Shown here piece after piece: positions 1 through 4,572 of a DNA stretch of 5,122 nucleotides. The stretch is taken from the NCBI GenBank assembly GCA_001829505.1, contig MIBK01000072.1, positions 877 through 5,998 of the forward strand. The letters are read 5' to 3'. This DNA comes from Spirochaetes bacterium RBG_16_67_19. Lineage in GTDB: Bacteria > Spirochaetota > Spirochaetia > SZUA-6 > DRHE01. The position numbers were made by a program, and so were the translations under genes. Position 1 is the first letter of the stretch, and each line of letters begins with the position of its first letter. The notes beneath the pieces are model-generated. The model saw only the letters and a program-made list of their open reading frames with translations. It searched no databases and had not been told where the DNA came from.

Positions 1-401
1 AGGCCGACACGACCATGGAAGAGCTGGCCGAGGAGCCCGAGGGAGTGATCCTGCCCGGGGGCATGCCCGGGGCCGCCAATCTGGCCGCCTCCCCGGCGGT
101 GCTGGAGCTGATCCGGCGCCTGCACTCCCGGGGCCGCCTGGTGGCGGCCATCTGCGCCGCCCCGGCCGTGGTGCTGGAGCCGGCGGGGGTGCTGGCTGGA
201 AAACGGGCCACCTGCTTTCCGGGATTCGAGGAACGCTTCGCCACGGCCCGCTTCAGCGCCGGCCGGGTGGTGGTCGACGGCAACGTGGTCACCAGCCGCG
301 GACCGGGCACCGCCGCGGAGTTCGCCCTGAAGCTGATCGAGCAGATCGCCGGCCGGGAAAAAGCCCTGGAGGTCCACCGCCGGACGCTGCAGAGAGACTA
401 A
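1..401 (+). CDS. DJ-1/PfpI family protein (YajL/DJ-1-like), 3' part
   Basis: This is the C-terminal part of a class I glutamine amidotransferase-like fold protein of the DJ-1/YajL group. Members are described as cysteine-dependent stress, deglycase or chaperone proteins of the cytoplasm. The frame is open to the left edge (A-D-T-T precedes the ATG at 15), and that ATG falls just before the LPGGMPGA strand-turn, so it is internal. About 55-60 N-terminal residues, including the conserved early Glu, lie outside the window. Visible motifs, counted from the ATG at 15, are LPGGMPGAANL (13-23), the nucleophile elbow AAICAAP with Cys47 (44-50), GKRATCFPGFEE (62-73) and the C-terminal TSRGPGTAAEFAL (93-105), all typical of bacterial DJ-1 proteins. 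The TAA stop at 399-401 is part of the first hairpin downstream. The gene is convergent with ndk. Family assignment is firm; the exact substrate is not inferable. Confidence 0.93.
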   Translation, partial: ADTTMEELAEEPEGVILPGGMPGAANLAASPAVLELIRRLHSRGRLVAAICAAPAVVLEPAGVLAGKRATCFPGFEERFATARFSAGRVVVDGNVVTSRGPGTAAEFALKLIEQIAGREKALEVHRRTLQRD

Positions 402-437
402 CCGCTGAAGGCAGGCGAAGCCTGCCACAGGCGGTTA
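399..437. terminator. Long hairpin at the DJ-1 stop codon, possible bidirectional terminator
   Basis: The outer arms TAACCGC (399-405) and GCGGTTA (431-437) are perfect complements. The inner arms GGCAGGC (410-416) and GCCTGCC (420-426) are also perfect, with a GAA loop. TG 406-407 can also pair with CA 428-429 if G430 bulges, leaving only a small internal loop. The left arm includes the stop codon of the DJ-1 gene. There is no T-tract on either strand, so a classic intrinsic terminator is not shown. Its place between convergent genes makes a bidirectional terminator or 3'-end stabilising structure the simplest reading. Confidence 0.45.
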
Positions 438-507
438 GCGCGCTATTCGCGCACTGAACGTCGATGCCGTGCTATGCACGGCGCTGGCGATCAGCACGCT
501 ACGGCGT
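438..507. repeat. Array of short inverted repeats (tandem hairpins)
   Basis: Four more hairpins follow the stop-codon hairpin almost without gaps: GCGCG/CGCGC (438-442 with 448-452), GCCGTGC/GCACGGC with a TAT loop (466-472 with 476-482), GCTG/CAGC (483-486 with 492-495) and ACGC/GCGT (496-499 with 504-507). No ORF with coding character covers this stretch. GCTAT, GCTAT and GCTAC recur at 442, 471 and 498, close to the apices of three of them. It could be a REP-like intergenic element, a structured RNA 3' end or a multi-hairpin terminator region. I do not recognise the family. The shorter stems (4 bp) could be chance in GC-rich DNA; the 7-bp stem at 466-482 is the convincing one. Confidence 0.5.
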
Positions 508-539
508 ATTGAGCGGCCGAAATGCACCGGGGACGGCCC

Positions 540-1046
540 TCAGGCCCAGACCTGGCTCTTGCGTTCCGGAGTGAGCACCTCGCGCACGGGGTAAAGGTCC
601 AGCACGATGTCGTGCGGCTCGAACCAGAGCTTGATCTCCCGCTCGGCCTCCTCCGGCTCGCTGGAGGTATGGATCACGTTCTCGAAGACCCCGCTGGTGA
701 GGATGCGGCCGTATTGGCCGCGGATGGTGGTAGGGACAGCCTGCTCGGGGTTGGTGGCTCCCGCCAGGTCGTGAATCTTGCCGATGGCGTTCTCGCCCCA
801 ATACACCAGGGCCAGTACGCGGTTGTCCCCGTGCAGGTCCCCGGTGATATAACGCACCAGCTCCTCGAAGAAGGGCTTCTTGGCCAGATGGGCGTAGTGC
901 TTCTCGGCCAGCTCCCGCGAAACCCGCACGACCTTGGCGGCCACGATCTTGAGGCGCGTTTCCGACAGCCGGGTGAGGATGTTGCCGGTGAGGGACTTCT
1001 TCAGGCCGTCCGGCTTGATGATGACCAGTGTCGCTTGTTCTGCCAT
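540..1046 (-). CDS. ndk: Nucleoside diphosphate kinase
   Basis: Ndk transfers the gamma-phosphate of an NTP to an NDP through a phospho-histidine, balancing nucleotide pools in the cytoplasm. Counted from the ATG at 1046, the visible landmarks are the KPDG motif (Lys11), Tyr51 and the KPFFEEL segment, GATNP with Thr98, TIRG with Arg109, Asn123 and catalytic His126 in NVIHTSS. The protein has 168 residues, longer than the roughly 140-150 of most bacterial Ndks. There are about 4 extra residues between the TIRG Arg and the active-site His, and the C-terminal tail runs 42 residues past that His. His92 occupies the position of the usual phosphate-contacting Arg (human Arg88), in an ungapped alignment with GENAVQRHRDLLGATNP-type sequences. 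The ATG at 1046 is preferred over an in-frame GTG at 1055, because the promoter candidate would start transcription between them. There is only a weak GGA 4 bases before the ATG. The gene lies 43 bases downstream of the radical SAM gene on the same strand. Confidence 0.96.
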   Translation of the reverse strand: MAEQATLVIIKPDGLKKSLTGNILTRLSETRLKIVAAKVVRVSRELAEKHYAHLAKKPFFEELVRYITGDLHGDNRVLALVYWGENAIGKIHDLAGATNPEQAVPTTIRGQYGRILTSGVFENVIHTSSEPEEAEREIKLWFEPHDIVLDLYPVREVLTPERKSQVWA

Positions 1047-1057
1047 AGTTTCCACTG

Positions 1058-1087
1058 AATATACGCCAAGTTCCCCCGGCGCTGCAA
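1058..1087 (-). promoter_or_regulatory. Sigma70-type promoter candidate for ndk
   Basis: On the minus strand a -35-like TTGCAG (1087-1082, 3 of 6 consensus) is followed by an 18-base spacer and a -10 TATATT (1063-1058, 5 of 6). It sits in the 43-base gap between the radical SAM stop and ndk, a short AT-enriched spot in GC-rich DNA. The usual 6-7 base discriminator puts transcription start near A1051, only about 5 bases before the ndk ATG. This would give a nearly leaderless mRNA and exclude the GTG at 1055 as the start from this promoter. Confidence 0.5.
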
Positions 1088-1089
1088 GC

Positions 1090-2271
1090 TTATGCCCTGC
1101 CCAGGAGCTTTTCCAGCAACAGGCAGCGCCCCGTCTTCCGCAGCTCCTCCAGCACCCGGCCCGCTTCCGCTGTCGATCCGCCGGAAGGGAACAGGTCCAG
1201 CTGGCCGCCTTCGGCCAGCTCAGGTCGGGCCGCCACCAAGCGCGCCGCGCCGCCGTAGGGCGAGGAGCCCCCGCGCTGCTCCAGCAGGTAGTGCAGGTGC
1301 TCCAGGACGACCGCGGCCCGCTCCCCGGCGGACAGCAGCCCTTCGTAGAGAGCCGGCGGCATGCGAGCCGGCAGGCGGAGCTCGTCGGCCAGGGCCGAGA
1401 AGCGGGCCAGGATTTGGCGGCTGTATCCCCCCGGTATCTGCCCGCGCTCCGGGTACAGGCGCCGGGTGCGCTCGGCCAGCTCGGGCCGGAAGGCGGCCAG
1501 CACGGCCAGGTAGTGCTCCTTCTGGCGCCCGGGCTTGAGGGTCAGGCCGCCGAAAACCACGAAATCCACCCCGGCCTCCGCGGCCCGCCGCAGGGTCCGG
1601 CCCAGCATCTCCCCGGTATCGGTGAGGAACGGCAGGGCCGGCATCAGGTACAGGCCCGTGGGCAGGCCCGCTTTCCTGCAGCGCTCCAGCAGGGCGAAGC
1701 GCGCGGAGGGGGCGGGCACCCCGGGCTCGAAGCGCGCGGCCAACTCGTCGTCCGCGCAGGAGAAGCTCATGCTCAGGATGGCCCGGGAACGGGCCTGGAT
1801 CGCCAGCAGCAGGTCCAGGTCCCTCTCTGCCAGGATGGATTTGGTCAGCACGTGCACCGGCCGGCCCAGCTCCAGGAGCAGCTCCAGGGAGGCCCGGGCC
1901 AGGCGATAGCGTCGCTCGGCGGGCTGGTAGCTGTCCCCCACCCCGCCTCCCAACAGCACGTACCCCCCCGGCCCCGCTCCCGCAACGCGTCTGCGCCGCG
2001 GCTCCAGCTCCCGGCGAAGCAGCTCCGGTGCATTCACCTTGACCTCGACTTGTCGGCCGAACTCCCCCTGCACCGCGTACTTCTCGGCGCGGCCGTCGCA
2101 GTAGGCGCAGTCGTGCGCGCAGCCCCGGTAGAGGTTCAGGCCGCAGCCGGCCAGGAACCAGGAGTCCACCCGGGAGCCCTTCCGCAGCAAGGAGCCGGCC
2201 CGTACCTCGCGCAGGCCCGCGCTGCCGGGATCCCGGCCGTCAGGCGAGCCGCACCGCGGCGCCGTAGTCAT
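1090..2271 (-). CDS. SPL-like radical SAM protein (COG1533-type, SplB-related)
   Basis: This 393-residue protein is a radical SAM enzyme related to spore photoproduct lyase and the so-called DNA repair photolyase-like group. The iron-sulfur motif is CAHDCAYC, with Cys51, Cys55 and Cys58 in the CX3CX2C spacing, preceded by LNLYRG (45-50) and followed by DGRAEKY (59-65). Further family landmarks are VKVNAPELLRREL (77-89), GVGDSYQPAE (110-119), VLTKS (141-145), SMSFSCADDELAARFEPG (167-184) and a GLYLMPALPFLTDT stretch (206-219). Residues from about 260 onward form a C-terminal part in which I recognise no domain. The ATG at 2271 has GAGG 6 bases upstream (2281-2278) and overlaps the end of gatZ by 32 bases, which suggests translational coupling. 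True SplB activity on spore photoproduct cannot be claimed; most relatives of this type have no proven substrate. Confidence 0.88.
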   Translation of the reverse strand: MTTAPRCGSPDGRDPGSAGLREVRAGSLLRKGSRVDSWFLAGCGLNLYRGCAHDCAYCDGRAEKYAVQGEFGRQVEVKVNAPELLRRELEPRRRRVAGAGPGGYVLLGGGVGDSYQPAERRYRLARASLELLLELGRPVHVLTKSILAERDLDLLLAIQARSRAILSMSFSCADDELAARFEPGVPAPSARFALLERCRKAGLPTGLYLMPALPFLTDTGEMLGRTLRRAAEAGVDFVVFGGLTLKPGRQKEHYLAVLAAFRPELAERTRRLYPERGQIPGGYSRQILARFSALADELRLPARMPPALYEGLLSAGERAAVVLEHLHYLLEQRGGSSPYGGAARLVAARPELAEGGQLDLFPSGGSTAEAGRVLEELRKTGRCLLLEKLLGRA

Positions 2272-3529
2272 CCAGGACCTCGCGCACGGCGGCCCGCACC
2301 AGCTCCAGCGGCTCGCCGGACAGGAGGCCCTCCCTCCCCCGGCCGGCCTGCCGCGGCAGGTACTGGCTCAGCAGCGTCCACGGCGGAGCCTGCCGGCGCA
2401 GGTTGGCCAGCAGGCGCTCCACGGCCCGCTGGACCGGCGGCGCCGCCCAGTAATAGCGGCAGCGGTCCAGCAGGCTGAAGCGCCGGGCCAGGCGCATACG
2501 GCCTTCGTCCCCCCGATAGTAGCCCCGCCAGTGCGAGGGATCGGCCAGCATGGCCCGCTCCAGCTCCTCCCCCAGGCGGGAAGGCTCGGCCGGAGCCAGC
2601 TCCCGCTCGACCAGCTCCAGGGCGAAAAGCGCCTCCCGCATGGCGAAGGTGAGGGCGGGGCCCACTTTGAGCACCGCCACCCCATCCTCCACCAGCGCCC
2701 GCAGGGCGGCGGGGCTCTGGTAGTCGGTGGAATGCCCTTCCAGTACCAGACGGGGCAGGGCGCGCGCCGCGTCGCACAGCCTAGCTGCCCGGGCCCGATC
2801 GTAGGCCTGTACTCCGTGGTCCCCGAACTCCACCCCGGGCTGGACCACGACCGCGAATACCCGGCTCCAGGCCTGCTCCAGCCCGGCCGCACGGAAGGCT
2901 TCGGCCCCCAGGCTCACGGTGTCGAGCAGCTCCTGCGCCGGGGTGAGCGACACGCCATCCCCCTCGCCGGCCGTGCCTCCGGGGGCCGGCACGTCCGTGC
3001 CGACCACGTACGCGGGCCCGGCGGTACCCCGGAAGGCGGCTTCCGCGGCGGCGGCCAGCTCGGCTTCCCGCCGGGCCACCCGCGACGGGTCCAGCCCGCC
3101 GCGGGCATCCGGCACGTCTCCGCCCAGGAGCATGCTGGCGTCCAGGTGCAGCTTGAGGTATCCGGCGCGCACGCACTCGGCCGCCAGCTCGCAAGCCTTG
3201 CGCATGGCCTGCGCCGCCGGTTCCCCGCGCCAGGGGAAAGGTCCGAGGTGGTCGGCGCCCAGCAGCAGGCGGTCGGGGGGGAGCGCGGCCGCGGAGCGGA
3301 TGCCGTCCAGGAAGGCGGCGAAGTCCGCCGGCCGCATCCCCGTGTAGCCGCCGAACTGGTTCACCTGGTTCACCGTGGATTCCACCAGCAGCAGCTGGCC
3401 GTCCTCCAGGGCCTGACCCATGGCCGCCTCCAGCACCAACGGATGGGCGCGGCAGACCGAGACCAGGCCGGCGGGCCTGCCGGCCCGCTTGGCTTCCAGC
3501 AGGTCCCGAAATGGGCCCGACAGGCTCAA
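2240..3529 (-). CDS. GatZ/KbaZ family protein (tagatose-bisphosphate aldolase non-catalytic subunit-like)
   Basis: This 429-residue protein belongs to the GatZ/KbaZ/AgaZ family (E. coli GatZ is about 420). E. coli GatZ and KbaZ support the class II D-tagatose-1,6-bisphosphate aldolases GatY and KbaY, being needed for their full activity and stability. The family signatures appear in order: VESTVNQVNQFGGYTGM (49-65), LGADHLGPFPW (90-100), YLKLHLDASM (124-133), VVGTDVPAPGG (175-185), VVVQPGVEFGDHG (227-239), LEGHSTDYQ (263-271), VLKVGPALTFAMREALFAL (286-304), DRCRYYW (355-361) and LLSQYLPRQ (386-394). It starts with TTG at 3529, which overlaps the stop of the upstream 69-codon gene in a TTGA junction. 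GGAG lies 7 bases upstream (3540-3537). No GatY, PTS or sugar-isomerase gene is visible, so its partner is elsewhere or its role differs from the E. coli one. I assign the family, not the galactitol pathway. Confidence 0.92.
   Translation of the reverse strand: MSLSGPFRDLLEAKRAGRPAGLVSVCRAHPLVLEAAMGQALEDGQLLLVESTVNQVNQFGGYTGMRPADFAAFLDGIRSAAALPPDRLLLGADHLGPFPWRGEPAAQAMRKACELAAECVRAGYLKLHLDASMLLGGDVPDARGGLDPSRVARREAELAAAAEAAFRGTAGPAYVVGTDVPAPGGTAGEGDGVSLTPAQELLDTVSLGAEAFRAAGLEQAWSRVFAVVVQPGVEFGDHGVQAYDRARAARLCDAARALPRLVLEGHSTDYQSPAALRALVEDGVAVLKVGPALTFAMREALFALELVERELAPAEPSRLGEELERAMLADPSHWRGYYRGDEGRMRLARRFSLLDRCRYYWAAPPVQRAVERLLANLRRQAPPWTLLSQYLPRQAGRGREGLLSGEPLELVRAAVREVLDDYGAAVRLA
2278..2281 (-). 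promoter_or_regulatory. Shine-Dalgarno GAGG of the radical SAM gene
   Basis: GAGG lies inside the last codons of gatZ, 6 bases before the ATG at 2271. It supports that start and a re-initiation or coupling arrangement with gatZ. Confidence 0.6.
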
Positions 3530-3735
3530 ACGGAGGCTCCACGCCCGGGGGCCAGGTCGATGTTGATCTTGAACCGCCCTTCCCCCGAGACGCTGATGCC
3601 GAAAGATACCAGCTCCAGGAGGTGCCCTTCGGCCACGTCGGAGATCTCGATCTGGTACACCCCCGCTTCGATGCCTTCCTCCCGGTCGGCAATGAAGCGG
3701 CTCAGGGAGACAAGCAGGGACTCGGCGTCGGTCAC
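3526..3735 (-). CDS. Hypothetical 69-residue protein upstream of gatZ
   Basis: I do not recognise this protein. It is acidic in its N-terminal half, with a helix-like start (about residues 3-20, LLVSLSRFIADREEGI). Two probable beta-strand segments follow, YQIEISDVAEGHLLELVSFGISV (27-49) and GRFKINIDLAPG (53-64), giving an alpha-beta-beta look. There is no signal peptide, membrane segment, cysteine or metal motif, so it is probably a soluble cytoplasmic protein. The case for a real gene is a TTGA overlap with gatZ, a consensus promoter whose predicted start coincides with the GTG at 3735, and a sensible amino-acid composition, unlike the Arg/Pro/Gly-rich shadow frames. There is no Shine-Dalgarno, and no other start codon in frame between the promoter and the GTG. 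It could be a small partner or regulator of GatZ or the radical SAM protein, but that is a guess from position only. Confidence 0.75.
   Translation of the reverse strand: MTDAESLLVSLSRFIADREEGIEAGVYQIEISDVAEGHLLELVSFGISVSGEGRFKINIDLAPGRGASV
3537..3540 (-). promoter_or_regulatory. Shine-Dalgarno GGAG of gatZ
   Basis: GGAG lies 7 bases before the TTG at 3529, inside the end of the 69-codon gene. It is what decides the unusual TTG start, together with the family's short N-terminus before the S-V-C-x-A-H-P segment. Confidence 0.65.
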
Positions 3736-3741
3736 GCGGGC

Positions 3742-3770
3742 ACGATAGCCCCGGGGCCCCGTGCTGTCAA
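3742..3770 (-). promoter_or_regulatory. Strong sigma70-type promoter candidate for the 69 aa-gatZ-radical SAM unit
   Basis: On the minus strand a perfect -35 TTGACA (3770-3765) is followed by a 17-base spacer and a -10 TATCGT (3747-3742, 4 of 6, fits TANNNT). A 6-base discriminator puts transcription start at G3735, the first base of the GTG start codon, so the mRNA would be leaderless. The spacer is made of the overlapping GC palindromes GCCCCGGGGC (3748-3757) and GGGGCCCC (3753-3760), which might be an operator or only base composition. Confidence 0.65.
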
Positions 3771-3788
3771 TCCACGGGGCTGGGGAAG

Positions 3789-3807
3789 CGGGCTGGGCCG
3801 AAGCCCG
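3789..3807 (-). terminator. Weak hairpin after cbiO, possible terminator
   Basis: CGGGCT (3789-3794) can pair with AGCCCG (3802-3807) around a 7-base loop. Alternatively GGGC and GCCC (3795-3798 with 3803-3806) can pair around CGAA, which reads as a UUCG tetraloop in the minus-strand RNA. It lies 19 bases past the cbiO stop and upstream of the next promoter, the right place for a terminator. There is no U-tract, so efficient termination is not shown and read-through into the next unit is possible. Confidence 0.3.
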
Positions 3808-3825
3808 GGACCGCCTGCCTGCAAC

Positions 3826-4572
3826 CTACCGGGCCAGGCGCAGGGAAAGCGGCACCTCCAGGCGATGCTCCCGCATCAGGGCCTCGTCCGCCAGGATCTG
3901 CCGGACCGGGCCGTCGGCCGTCACCCTGCCGCGGTCCAGCAGCACGACGCGCCGGCAGACCTCCAGGGCCATTTCCAGGTCGTGCGTGGCGATCAGCTTG
4001 GTGATGGGCAGGGAGCACAGCAGCCCGATCAGCCCCCGCCGGCCGGCCGGGTCCAGGTTCCCGGTCGGCTCATCCAGGGCCAGGATCTCGGCATCCATGG
4101 CCAGGACCGTGGCGATGGCGATCCGGCGCTTCTCCCCGTAGCTCAGATGATGGGCCAGGCGGCCCTCCAGCTCCCGGGGTATTTCCACGGCGGCCAACGC
4201 CCTGCGCACCCGCCGCACCAGTTCCTCGCCGGTGAAGCCCAGGTTCAGCGGGCCGAAAGCCACGTCCTCGAACACCGTGGGGGAGAAGAGCTGGTCCTCC
4301 GGGTCCTGGAACACCAGCCCCACCTTCCGGCGCACCTGGCGCAGGTTGACCCGGCTGACGGGCAGGCCCAGGACGCGCACCCGCTCCCCCTCGGCGGGAC
4401 CCAAGCAGCCGTTCAGGTGCAGCAGCAGGGTGGATTTCCCGGCCCCGTTGGGCCCGATCAGGCCCACGGACTCGCCCGGCTGCACGGTCAGGCTCACCTC
4501 GCGCAGGGCCTTGGTGCCGTCGTGATAGGCGTAGCTCAGGCCGCGGATTTCGACGGCCGCGTGAGCGCTCAT
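3826..4572 (-). CDS. cbiO: Energy-coupling factor (cobalt/nickel-type) transporter ATPase, CbiO/NikO-like
   Basis: This 248-residue ABC ATPase powers an ECF-type importer together with the membrane T subunit encoded just upstream. Motifs are complete: Walker A GPNGAGKST (40-48), Q-loop VFQDPEDQLF with Gln89 (the double-Q pattern typical of ECF ATPases), signature LSYGEKRR (143-150, Tyr where the commonest form has Gly), Walker B ILALDE (163-168), D-loop NLDP (172-175) and the switch His197 in ATHD. The ATGA overlap with cbiQ (TGA at 4571-4569, ATG at 4572) and a GGAG 7 bases before the ATG (4583-4580) set this start rather than the longer open frame upstream. The single-ATPase gene order with cbiQ fits the CbiMNQO/NikMNQO group, which imports Co2+ or Ni2+. 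The metal cannot be decided here because the substrate subunit (CbiM/NikM) is outside the window. Confidence 0.93.
   Translation of the reverse strand: MSAHAAVEIRGLSYAYHDGTKALREVSLTVQPGESVGLIGPNGAGKSTLLLHLNGCLGPAEGERVRVLGLPVSRVNLRQVRRKVGLVFQDPEDQLFSPTVFEDVAFGPLNLGFTGEELVRRVRRALAAVEIPRELEGRLAHHLSYGEKRRIAIATVLAMDAEILALDEPTGNLDPAGRRGLIGLLCSLPITKLIATHDLEMALEVCRRVVLLDRGRVTADGPVRQILADEALMREHRLEVPLSLRLAR

Noticed and set aside
399..446. Integron attC-like site suggested by TAAC...GTTA arms
   Set aside because: The right core would need GTTRRRY, but the sequence reads GTTAGCG, with C at a purine position. There is no cassette array or integrase.
515..538. GGCCG/CGGCC inverted repeat just past the ndk stop as an ndk terminator
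   Set aside because: It has only a 5-bp stem with a 14-base loop and no T-tract, which is easily chance at this base composition.
1053..1055. GTG at 1055 as the ndk start, adding three residues
   Set aside because: It would lie upstream of the predicted transcription start and has no ribosome-binding motif. The ATG at 1046 gives the normal short N-terminus before the beta strand leading to KPDG.
934..2478. Very long plus-strand open frame (514 codons) antisense to the ndk, radical SAM and gatZ genes
   Set aside because: The translation is low-complexity Gln/Gly/Pro/Ala/Arg with no domain, and it lies opposite recognised genes. Long antisense frames are expected in GC-rich coding DNA.
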